From JACOMS01 sp051252005 (GTDB lineage: Bacteria > Pseudomonadota > Alphaproteobacteria > Caulobacterales > Maricaulaceae), in NCBI GenBank assembly GCA_051252005.1, contig JBPOEZ010000005.1:248001-312000 (forward strand): a stretch of 64,000 bases of DNA, written 5' to 3'. The first letter of the stretch is position 1, and the number at the start of each line of letters is the position of its first letter. The notes beneath the pieces were generated by a model, which saw nothing but the letters and a program-made list of their open reading frames with translations, was not told where the DNA came from and made no database searches. This document shows, in pieces, positions 15,447 through 23,466 of this stretch. The position numbers and the translations under genes were made by a program.

Positions 15447-16046
15447 ATGCTAAACCGCCCGTACCAGAACCGCGTAAATCCACTCGGGGATATTGTTGCA
15501 GCTAAAGTTCGCGGAAACCTTTTGGGCAATCGAGGATGTCTTCACGACGAAACCGGTAAACTTACGCGGCAGAATTCGAGTAAGCCATGGATTTATTGTA
15601 CGACTGAATCGGAAGTTTTTCGCCCATTTTCGATAAACCCCGGTGAATACACCCGGTTGTTTTTCAAAGACGAAGCAAGTGCTCTAGCGGCGGGTCACCG
15701 TCCCTGTGCGCAGTGTTTAAGGCCGAGGTTTAAGGCATATCGCGAAGCTGCAGAAAAATATCTTGGTGCGAAGTCCGGCACAATGAGGGCCCCAAAGATT
15801 GATACCATATTGCGTTCACAGCGTCTCAACACAGAACCGTTCGAGCAATCAAATATTTCGGGACTTCCTGATGGTGTCCTGCTGACAAATCACGGAAAGA
15901 TTTGGATGACGGAAAATGGAACATTGGTTCCGTGGGTATGGGGAGATGTGGATAATACAGTGGGTTGGCTTGACTGCCGATTGCTAACGCCAAGTCTATC
16001 AATCGGCGTACTGAAGAATGGTTTCAACGCCACCTCAATAATCTGA
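15447..16046 (+). CDS. conserved protein with Ada-like Cys motif
   Basis: 199 residues, divergent from the membrane protein gene. It contains NPLGDIVAAKVRGNLLGNRG, then KPWIYCTT and a segment EASALAAGHRPCAQCLRPRF, which resembles the metal-binding motif of Ada (AxGxRPCxxC). The same family signature occurs in a conserved hypothetical of alphaproteobacteria. Metal binding is plausible; no methyltransferase domain is present. Its end overlaps the convergent gene at 16035-16280 by 12 bp. Function is unknown. Confidence 0.65.
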   Translation: MLNRPYQNRVNPLGDIVAAKVRGNLLGNRGCLHDETGKLTRQNSSKPWIYCTTESEVFRPFSINPGEYTRLFFKDEASALAAGHRPCAQCLRPRFKAYREAAEKYLGAKSGTMRAPKIDTILRSQRLNTEPFEQSNISGLPDGVLLTNHGKIWMTENGTLVPWVWGDVDNTVGWLDCRLLTPSLSIGVLKNGFNATSII

Positions 16047-16280
16047 ATTACCCCAATCGATTTTCCAAGCTTGGAAAGGCGTGTCTTTAGGTAAAGCGTA
16101 TCCGACTTCCCACATAGCGCCTTCATCGTCTCCTCGTTTGCGAGTGCTGTAGAAATAATTGAAGGTTGTGGTGTCTTCGTCCTTCGTAACGATTTCCCAA
16201 TCAAGGTGCTCGTCAAAGGGTTTCTGCACGATGACAGATAACCTAATGTTCCATGAGCCAAATCCCGTGGGTGTCGTCAT
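16035..16280 (-). CDS. small hypothetical protein
   Basis: 81 residues from ATG 16280 (MTTPTGFGSWNIRLSVIV), acidic, with two aromatic beta-like segments (FNYFYSTRKR and WEVGYALPKDTPFQAWKIDW). Its tail overlaps the tail of the gene on the opposite strand. It has no recognisable family, membrane segment or signal. A longer upstream start is open but lacks a ribosome site. Confidence 0.45.
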   Translation of the reverse strand: MTTPTGFGSWNIRLSVIVQKPFDEHLDWEIVTKDEDTTTFNYFYSTRKRGDDEGAMWEVGYALPKDTPFQAWKIDWGNSDY

Positions 16281-16417
16281 AGGTCTTCCTAACGTTCGAT
16301 GCTGTGAGATGTGCTTATATCTATGATATGGTCGCAGGGTCGCCAGATTTAAAGGTCTTGAAATATATGTGATATCCAAGCATCAATCGACGCAACCAAA
16401 ATGCATTGAAGGGTTAT

Positions 16418-16951
16418 ATGATTAGTAAGCATCCATACGCGGCGGTGGCGATAATGTTTACCGCACTTGTCTTTTCTTCACTTGCGCATGCCCATTCCGG
16501 CGGAACTGACGATGAGGGGTGTCACTTTGACCGTTCCAATAACACACGCCACTGTCACGATGAGTCCGCAGAATATGAACGTTATTTGGTGAAGATTGAT
16601 AAAGTCGTCGATGGGGATACCGTGTATATAAAGAAACCCATTCACGGGGTCACCAAAGTGCGGCTTGACGCCATCGATACACCAGAGATTTTTTCATCGA
16701 AATGTGAAAGGGAAAAGACTTTAGGGATGGTGGCGAAAGGAGTGGCCGAAGATTTTTTAGATGGGGGTGATGTGTATCTTATCACCAATGGAAAGAAGGG
16801 TAAGTATGGCCGGTTGATAGCGCGATTGGAAGTGGGTGGTCAGGACTATGGTCAGAACATGCTGTCTCAAGGAATGGCCGTTCGGTATACCCAATCATGG
16901 ATTGATACACCGAAGGATGAACGTTGGTGCAAATACAGTAGGCTTGAGTAA
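16418..16951 (+). CDS. secreted thermonuclease-family (SNase) protein
   Basis: 177 residues with a signal peptide (AAVAIMFTALVFSSLAHA). Next comes the small HSGGTDDEGCHFD...RHCH zinc-like motif often found before secreted nucleases, then an SNase domain: KVVDGDTVYIKKP, VRLDAIDTPE (metal-binding Asp), KYGRLIARLEVGG (catalytic Glu near the end of that strand) and GMAVRY. It probably cleaves DNA or RNA in the periplasm or medium. ATG 16418 follows an AAGGG ribosome site. Confidence 0.85.
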   Translation: MISKHPYAAVAIMFTALVFSSLAHAHSGGTDDEGCHFDRSNNTRHCHDESAEYERYLVKIDKVVDGDTVYIKKPIHGVTKVRLDAIDTPEIFSSKCEREKTLGMVAKGVAEDFLDGGDVYLITNGKKGKYGRLIARLEVGGQDYGQNMLSQGMAVRYTQSWIDTPKDERWCKYSRLE

Positions 16952-17081
16952 GCCCGCAATTTTCTGAAAATAGGGGCCTAAGAACTCTGGTCCAGTGCAA
17001 TCGAATACTGCTAATATCCCAAACATTGGAATAACGGGAATGTGTATATTCTTAACGTAACCTTTTTACGAAATTCAAATA

Positions 17082-17144
17082 TCCTCACATATTTCCTCAT
17101 GAACATAATCATATTTCCTCATTGAATTCCTCTTAATTTTCCTC
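17082..17144 (+). promoter_or_regulatory. helically phased TCCTC repeat array
   Basis: TCCTC occurs at 17082, 17094, 17116, 17128 and 17140, spacings of 12, 22, 12 and 12 bp, in A/T-rich surroundings. Two of the units form a 13-bp direct repeat CATATTTCCTCAT (17088-17100, 17110-17122). The array ends about 60 bp before the start of the gene at 17206 and faces a protein along one side of the helix, so it is a likely operator for the two-gene unit downstream. Confidence 0.5.
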
Positions 17145-17205
17145 GTATAGTGGATGCGTGGATAGTTTGATGTCGCTAGTTATCAGTTCATAACTGGAGA
17201 ACAAC

Positions 17206-17496
17206 ATGACTATCCAAACTATAGACATAACAAAACACGCAACAACCCGAATGCAACAACGTGGAATTAGGGGCATTTATATGGATTACCTTTTTAGATA
17301 TGCTGATTGCTACGAGTATGCAGGCGGGGGAAGTGAACGTGTCTACATATCAAGCCGAGAATTCAAGTACTTGGATGAGGCAGGCGTCATTCCAGCCGAC
17401 GTTTTGTCAAAAATCCGTCGCCTATGTTTAATTGTTAAGGACAATATGGTTGTCACAGCAATGCACAAAACACACCGCTCACGCCGTTGTAATTAA
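17206..17496 (+). CDS. small DUF4258-like protein
   Basis: 96 residues. It starts with DITKHATTRMQQRGIRG, the HaxxRmxxRgI motif of DUF4258 and related small RNase-fold families, and ends with LCLIVKDNMVVTAMHKTHRS, matching the final strands of that fold. These families include toxin-like proteins. It is followed by the 556-residue gene after 14 bp and preceded by a phased repeat array, so it may be the regulated first member of a two-gene unit. The family match is by motif only. Confidence 0.55.
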   Translation: MTIQTIDITKHATTRMQQRGIRGIYMDYLFRYADCYEYAGGGSERVYISSREFKYLDEAGVIPADVLSKIRRLCLIVKDNMVVTAMHKTHRSRRCN

Positions 17497-17510
17497 GGGG
17501 ATTAGACTAA

Positions 17511-19181
17511 ATGACGCCACAAACATCCAATTCTTCTAAACATGATACTTGGGATTATGTTGAGAAAGAACTACACGGAAAATTATCTACTGAAGATGCA
17601 TGGCAAATGGCTCAAAACCTTGGCCACCATATTGCCCAAACCTGTGGAAGAAGTTCACCTCAAAAGCGAATTAGACAGACTTTTATATCCGCATTCGGCT
17701 ACGATATAGGAGAGTCAAAAATTAAAAACAGAACACGATGGGTTGTTCTACCTATGGAAGTGAAGGGGCGCGAAGCGAAGAACTTAAAGAGCAACGAAAT
17801 TGCGAAGACAGGCGGCGATTTCAAACAGATTGCTAAGGCACTCCTTCCAACACGTCCAGACTATTTAGCGATGTTGGTCAAGGGGACTTCAATAGAGCCT
17901 CCTTACTTAAAAGTACCGGTAACCGACAATTCTGGATTAGACTTAATAGAATCTGTGTGCGACAAAATCTCTAAGAAACACAATCTTATTGAGTATTATA
18001 GAGCGCTAATAAACTTTGGTGTCGGGTGGAAGCAATATGACCCTAGCTCAACTGATGCAGAAACCTTAGCTAGGGCAATTCCCCGAATAGTACTTAACGA
18101 GCCTATTTTACATAACGATGGCGAAAAAGGTAAATTGGCTAAAGCTAAAAAGTATAATTGGCCTACAGGGTTTTCTGTATCGTCCGCGCCTAGCATTTAT
18201 TCCAAGATGGATGAAATTCTGCCGAATATGTATGAGGAGTACGATTTCAGAGTGACGGCGGCTTTAGCGCCGACGATATTTTTGGGGAACCTATATCTTC
18301 CAATTCCACTATTTAAAGTACGGTTGCCAAATGATATGGCTGCGGCAAGGTGGAGGCAGGAAAAAAAAGGCACGTCATTTTCAGAGGAGTTTAAAAGGGA
18401 ATTTAGTCGGTTCTCTTTTTTTGATGAACAGGGTGACGGATACGATGACTTCGGCGACGGTATCCTAATTCATGATTTTTACTTTAAGTATGAACATAAA
18501 CGAAAAGAGTTCAATCATTGGCAAAGCCAAATAAGCCAACAAGATGGGAATTATAATATAGGCTTTGCCGTCGGGTATTCCCCTCACCAAGTATGTTTGA
18601 TGCTTCTACCAAATTCAGACGGCAATAAAGTTTCACCCCACATTCTAATATCAGGGAGTACAATTGTCGGAGAGGCTGATTACGCCGCATTTTTATCCAA
18701 AGCAGTAAAGAGTGATTGGTATAATGGGAACAGAGACATCTTCCTAACCGATGAAGGTCGCACCTGCTTTTTCCACATGTACGATACCAATGAATGGGAA
18801 AATGTTTTTCAAAAATTGTCTTCGCTTATCAACACAGGATTTCCTGCAAGTTCGCGTTCGGGCAAAAGCGTACTTAATCAAAAATGCGACAACCAAGGAG
18901 CGTGGCTCACTGACGTTGGGTTGAATGAATTGTTTGATAAATATAATCCCACTTTTTATCCAAGTTTTGAATATGATACCGATAGCTTTGCGAACTCACC
19001 GACGACTTCCATAATCGGGAAATTACATCGTCACCTATTGTCGAAGAAACCAGAAGATTGTATTCTCTCGGAACTCGATGATGAAGCAAAAGCATTCACT
19101 GAAAATTTGGAAAAATTCCTCAAGGGACACCTCCAAAAAAAGGCGGTAAAAGAAGCGGACTTAAAATCTTATTTTGAGTGA
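17511..19181 (+). CDS. large protein of unknown function
   Basis: A 556-residue soluble protein that I cannot place in any family. The N-terminal 60 residues are helical (WDYVEKELHGKLSTEDAWQM). A basic region follows (RIRQTFISAFGYDIGESKIK), then VLPMEVKGREAKNLKSNEIA and a Gly/Pro-rich middle with LPIPLFKVRLPNDMAAARWR. The C-terminus is charged and helical (EAKAFTENLEKFLKGHLQKK). EVKGREAK is reminiscent of a nuclease ExK, but no matching Asp motif is clear. It is co-directional and nearly contiguous with the small gene upstream. Confidence 0.6.
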   Translation: MTPQTSNSSKHDTWDYVEKELHGKLSTEDAWQMAQNLGHHIAQTCGRSSPQKRIRQTFISAFGYDIGESKIKNRTRWVVLPMEVKGREAKNLKSNEIAKTGGDFKQIAKALLPTRPDYLAMLVKGTSIEPPYLKVPVTDNSGLDLIESVCDKISKKHNLIEYYRALINFGVGWKQYDPSSTDAETLARAIPRIVLNEPILHNDGEKGKLAKAKKYNWPTGFSVSSAPSIYSKMDEILPNMYEEYDFRVTAALAPTIFLGNLYLPIPLFKVRLPNDMAAARWRQEKKGTSFSEEFKREFSRFSFFDEQGDGYDDFGDGILIHDFYFKYEHKRKEFNHWQSQISQQDGNYNIGFAVGYSPHQVCLMLLPNSDGNKVSPHILISGSTIVGEADYAAFLSKAVKSDWYNGNRDIFLTDEGRTCFFHMYDTNEWENVFQKLSSLINTGFPASSRSGKSVLNQKCDNQGAWLTDVGLNELFDKYNPTFYPSFEYDTDSFANSPTTSIIGKLHRHLLSKKPEDCILSELDDEAKAFTENLEKFLKGHLQKKAVKEADLKSYFE

Positions 19182-19190
19182 CATCAAATT

Positions 19191-19865
19191 CTATTTTTTC
19201 AAAAACCGTGCATGTCCCGTCACCCATCCAATATAAGTCGGAACCGATGTTTCTGTAGGGGCTTCACAGAGTTCTCCCAAAGCTGATTTAACGCCCATAT
19301 ATTCCCCAAACGCTTTGAAGTCGTCCCACCACATATGTTCCTGCGAAAACGACTGTACCAACATAATCGCGATATCCGTCTTAAAACGATTTGCGGTGAG
19401 GATGGCTGAAGCCGTCCTGTGAAACAGTTGATACCGCAGATGTTCAGGCGGCGGGAAAAATGTCCCAAGAGTCTCGCACAAGAACTTCAATCGTTCAGTT
19501 TTCCCATCGCTTGGGTCCTTGAACCATTCGCTAATACGCGGCCCGAAGGACTCATTGACCTTGCCTTCAATCATGATGGACGCGGTTTGGTCGCCGACAC
19601 GTGCAAGCAAGAATGCATCGTTCTGACTGTCACGATTGCCGCCTTTCAGGGGAACCTTGAATTCGGGAATGATGATTAAGGGTTCCGGAATATGACCGAA
19701 AGCTGTCTCGATGGTTTCGGAAACTTCTTTAGGAATGCCTTTAGCTTCTTCCCATGAATACGCCATGGACTTTGCGGAGTACCCTGTACGCCAGTGCTTG
19801 ACAGGGTCAGCGAGGAATTCCCGCCAGTCGTCAGGGCTTTTGGTGGGTTTGTAGATTGGGTTCAT
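19191..19865 (-). CDS. DUF6946-like protein, possible PD-(D/E)XK nuclease
   Basis: 224 residues. KHWRTGYSAKSMAYSWEEAK near the N-terminus fits the DUF6946 signature as I remember it. The middle reads IIIPEFKVPLKGGNRDSQND ... ASIMIEGKVNESFG: an acidic residue, then E-G-K on a strand, as in PD-(D/E)XK nuclease cores. Activity is inferred. It lies 17 bp after the SRAP gene in the same direction and is tail to tail with the 556-residue gene. Confidence 0.6.
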   Translation of the reverse strand: MNPIYKPTKSPDDWREFLADPVKHWRTGYSAKSMAYSWEEAKGIPKEVSETIETAFGHIPEPLIIIPEFKVPLKGGNRDSQNDAFLLARVGDQTASIMIEGKVNESFGPRISEWFKDPSDGKTERLKFLCETLGTFFPPPEHLRYQLFHRTASAILTANRFKTDIAIMLVQSFSQEHMWWDDFKAFGEYMGVKSALGELCEAPTETSVPTYIGWVTGHARFLKK

Positions 19866-19882
19866 GGCTAATCGTTCCTCAC

Positions 19883-20563
19883 TTAATGCAATGGTGTCAC
19901 GAGTTCAGGAGAATTGTTGGAGACTTTTCCGACATCGTTAGAAACGGCGAAGGCTTCCATACGTTCGGCAGAGAAAGCGGTCTCGGTAACGCCCTTTGCT
20001 TCTCCCCACGGCGCGTCAAGCCAGAGGCCAATTTCGTCTTCGTCCACTATTACAGGCATGCGGTTATGAATGTCGGCGACTAAAGTATTCGGTGAATGCG
20101 TGAGGACGGTGTATGTTTCCAGTTCCGTATCTTTTTCAATCTGTTTATTGCAAGCCCATAAGCCCGCCAGAAGCAAGGGTCGTTCATCCTTACGGCGGAT
20201 AGCGTAGGCATGTTTTTCCGTTTTGCTTTCACGCTTCCATTCATAGAAACCGCTCACCGGAATGATGCACCGCCGGTCTTTGAGGGATGGCGAGAATGAA
20301 CGTTTTTCTTCCACGGTCTCGGCCCGCGCGTTTATCATCTTGTAGCCAACTTTTTTGTCTTTGGCCCAAAAAGGTAGCAAGCCCCACCGCATAGAATGAA
20401 TGACGCGTTCACCGTTGATATTGGCGACAACAGGAACTTCGTGAGTTGGGGCGATGTTATAATTGGGCGCAAAGTTCGATTGAGGAGACGACATTCCGAG
20501 GTCAAAGAGACTTCGATATGTTTCCCAATCAAGCGTAGGAAGATTATATTTTCGACCGCACAT
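19883..20563 (-). CDS. SRAP (YedK/HMCES) abasic-site-protecting protein
   Basis: 226 residues. The catalytic Cys2 follows the initiator Met (MCGRKYNL); other motifs are YNIAPTHEVPVV, RWGLLPFWAKD, INARAETVEEK (active-site Asn), PVSGFYEWKRE (Glu) and IHNRMPVIV (His). SRAP proteins bond covalently to abasic sites in single-stranded DNA and shield them from strand breaks. Here the gene lies in the island, divergent from the restriction-like operon that starts 114 bp away, and just upstream of the DUF6946-like gene. Confidence 0.95.
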   Translation of the reverse strand: MCGRKYNLPTLDWETYRSLFDLGMSSPQSNFAPNYNIAPTHEVPVVANINGERVIHSMRWGLLPFWAKDKKVGYKMINARAETVEEKRSFSPSLKDRRCIIPVSGFYEWKRESKTEKHAYAIRRKDERPLLLAGLWACNKQIEKDTELETYTVLTHSPNTLVADIHNRMPVIVDEDEIGLWLDAPWGEAKGVTETAFSAERMEAFAVSNDVGKVSNNSPELVTPLH

Positions 20564-20677
20564 TCGCTACTCTAATGTCAAAACCCTAGTTTACACAAGG
20601 TTGCCCTCAATAACGTCACAAGAGAAATATCGAATTGGTACTGACATCGGCCTCACTCACCTATAAGTACATATCCT

Positions 20678-23440
20678 ATGAATGCTGTCGAAATTGAAGA
20701 AGCTATATCGGACTTGGTTATTCAGCCCTTTGACCCGGCTGAATTTCCGTTCCAGTTCCTCGAATCTTTCGGAAACAAAGAAACCACACTCAAACGCCTT
20801 CGTAAGGGCTCGTCAAACCGTTCAGACGTGTCAGGAGCGGTGCTGCAGCGTAATAACATACATATCCTCGTCACAGACAAGGGGGCTGTGGAGGACGGTT
20901 TAAGGGCCTTACGCGACAGCCCGAAGACCGAACAACAAAAAGCCAAGTACATTCTCGCAACCGATGGACAAGACCTTCAGGCCGAGAACCTGTCGGACGG
21001 TCAAACCATCGCTTGTGCGTTCACTGACCTGCCAACGCATTTTGGATTTCTCTTACCACTGGCGGGAATATCTACCGTCAAGGAAATCAAGAACAACCCC
21101 ATCGACATCAAGGCTACGGGGCGTTTGGATAAGCTGTATGTCGAACTTCTGAAAATGAATGAGGATTGGGCTAAGCAAGATACTCGCGAAGACTTTAATC
21201 ACTTCATGGCGCAACTCATATTTTGTTTCTTTGCCGAAGACACAGGCATCTTCAACGGTGATGACTTGTTCACCAATCAAGTTCGGGAAATGTCAGAGGG
21301 TGACGGGTCTAATACGCACGAAATAATACAGAATATTTTTGAAGCGATGAATCTAGACCCGCGAAAGAATGAACGTGAGGGCGTGCGGCCATATGCAAAT
21401 AAATTCCCCTATGTGAACGGCGGTCTGTTCGGGAATGTGATACGAGTTCCGAAGTTCTCCAAAATCGCACGAACCTATTTATTACGCGCAGGTGAACTCG
21501 ATTGGACGGCCATCAATCCAGATATTTTCGGGTCGATGATACAGGCGGTGGCCGATGATGAAGAACGCGGGTCATTGGGCATGCACTACACATCCGTCCC
21601 AAACATATTAAAAGTTTTGAACCCGCTATTCCTTGATAGCCTCAATGATGATTTGGAAAAGGCCGGAAGCAATAAACAACAGTTAGGCAAACTTAAAAAA
21701 CGTCTGGCACACATCCGCGTCTTTGACCCTGCGTGTGGTTCGGGGAACTTCCTTGTGATTGCCTATAAGAAGATGCGGGAGATTGAACACAAGGCCAATC
21801 TCGCAGGTGGATGGGAACCGTCCAAGTCTATCATTCCGATAAGGAACTTTCGGGGCATCGAGATTAAAAGCTTCGCCACCGAAATCGCGCGCCTGGCGCT
21901 GATTATCGCGGAATATCAATGCGACGAACTTTACATGGGACAACGTGAAGCTTTGGCACTGTTCCTACCACTGGAAAAATCAAACTGGATTGTCTGCGGT
22001 AATGCGTTGCGGCTGGACTGGTTATCGATTTGTCCGCCAACGGGAGAGACGAGTGTTAAGCTTCACGGCGACGATTTATTCAATACACCGCTGGACCAAA
22101 GCGAAATCGATTTCGATAATGAAGGCGGTGAGACCTATATTTGCGGAAACCCACCATACCTAGGCAGCACATGGCAATCCAAAGAGCAAAAAGATGATTT
22201 GAAACAGATTTTTGACGGGCGGTCAAAAAGCTGGAAGTCGCTGGATTATGTCGCTGGTTGGTTCATGAAGGGTGCGGACTATCTCACACAGACGGATGGG
22301 GTATGTGCGTTCGTGTCCACCAATTCAATTTGTCAGGGGCAGCAAGTGCCTATCCTTTGGCCACTCGTTTTCGGTTCACGCAATGAGATTGTCTTTGCGC
22401 ACACTAGTTTCAAATGGAACAATTTAGCTTCCCACAATGCAGGCGTTACTGTGGCGATTATTGGCTTGTCACGAGTAAAATTGCCTAAACGGTTATTTGA
22501 ACCCGTCAATGACAATGACGTGAATGAGCGTGTCGTTGAGAATATAAATGCTTACTTGGTTGGTGGGGTAAATGTTTTTGTAAACCGAACTCATCAGGGG
22601 GTGGGCGAACAGGCTGAAATGTTAAGGGGCAATATGCCTTATGACGGCGGCAACCTTCTTCTTACCCGATACGAACGGGATGGTCTTCATCTTTCATCTG
22701 AACAAGAGGATACATTTATTCGCCGTATCTATGGTTCTGCTGAATTCATACAGGGCAAAGAACGATATTGTCTTTGGGTAGAAGATAAAGACTTGGAAGA
22801 AGCGCTATCCATTCATCCAATAAAGAAGCGAATCGATGCGGTTAAAAAAATGCGTTTGGCCAGTCGCGATAAGGGAGCAAATGCAATGGCAGCATATGCG
22901 CATAAATTTAGAGAAATGGAGATTGGAAAAGCGCACGCTTTGGTCCTTGGTGGCGTTTCATCCGAAACACGAGATTATTTTCCAGTGGGTCTAGTTGGAG
23001 ACGACACAACTATAACCAATCTAGCCTTCGCCCTTTACGACGCTCCCCTATGGAACATGGCCCTCATCGCCTCGAAAATTCATCTCGTGTGGATTGCAAC
23101 GGTCTGCGGAAAACTAAAAACCGATTACCGCTACTCTAATACGATGGGGTGGAACACATTCCCGGTTCCCAAACTCACCGAGAAAAACAAATCCGACCTG
23201 ACTCGCTCCGCTGAAAACATCCTGCTCGCACGCGAAGCCCACTTTCCCGCCACCATCGCTGACCTTTATAAACCTGCATCTGATAAACATAAAGGCATGC
23301 CCGAAAACCTACGCGCGGCCCATGACGAAAACGACCGCATCCTAGAAGAAATCTACATAGGCCGCCGCTTCAAAAACGACACCGAACGCCTAGAAAGACT
23401 GTTTGAGATGTATACGGATATGACGAACAAAGTTGTGTGA
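20678..23440 (+). CDS. MmeI-type DNA adenine methyltransferase without visible nuclease motif
   Basis: 920 residues. The N-terminal domain (FPFQFLESFGNKETTLKRLR) matches the MmeI/type IIG architecture, followed by the helical spacer FNHFMAQLIFCFFAEDTGIF. The methyltransferase core has motif I DPACGSGNF (from D350) and motif IV NPPY (N491), which mark N6-adenine methylation. A target-recognition region and a C-terminal helical part follow. Fused MmeI enzymes carry a D...ExK nuclease in the N-terminal domain; the equivalent strand here reads NNIHILVTDKG with no ExK. It is the first gene of a five-gene operon, so cleavage is probably done by the partners. The recognition site cannot be predicted. 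Confidence 0.85.
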   Translation: MNAVEIEEAISDLVIQPFDPAEFPFQFLESFGNKETTLKRLRKGSSNRSDVSGAVLQRNNIHILVTDKGAVEDGLRALRDSPKTEQQKAKYILATDGQDLQAENLSDGQTIACAFTDLPTHFGFLLPLAGISTVKEIKNNPIDIKATGRLDKLYVELLKMNEDWAKQDTREDFNHFMAQLIFCFFAEDTGIFNGDDLFTNQVREMSEGDGSNTHEIIQNIFEAMNLDPRKNEREGVRPYANKFPYVNGGLFGNVIRVPKFSKIARTYLLRAGELDWTAINPDIFGSMIQAVADDEERGSLGMHYTSVPNILKVLNPLFLDSLNDDLEKAGSNKQQLGKLKKRLAHIRVFDPACGSGNFLVIAYKKMREIEHKANLAGGWEPSKSIIPIRNFRGIEIKSFATEIARLALIIAEYQCDELYMGQREALALFLPLEKSNWIVCGNALRLDWLSICPPTGETSVKLHGDDLFNTPLDQSEIDFDNEGGETYICGNPPYLGSTWQSKEQKDDLKQIFDGRSKSWKSLDYVAGWFMKGADYLTQTDGVCAFVSTNSICQGQQVPILWPLVFGSRNEIVFAHTSFKWNNLASHNAGVTVAIIGLSRVKLPKRLFEPVNDNDVNERVVENINAYLVGGVNVFVNRTHQGVGEQAEMLRGNMPYDGGNLLLTRYERDGLHLSSEQEDTFIRRIYGSAEFIQGKERYCLWVEDKDLEEALSIHPIKKRIDAVKKMRLASRDKGANAMAAYAHKFREMEIGKAHALVLGGVSSETRDYFPVGLVGDDTTITNLAFALYDAPLWNMALIASKIHLVWIATVCGKLKTDYRYSNTMGWNTFPVPKLTEKNKSDLTRSAENILLAREAHFPATIADLYKPASDKHKGMPENLRAAHDENDRILEEIYIGRRFKNDTERLERLFEMYTDMTNKVV

Positions 23441-23466
23441 TGACTTGAACGAAACAAGGGGAAAGT

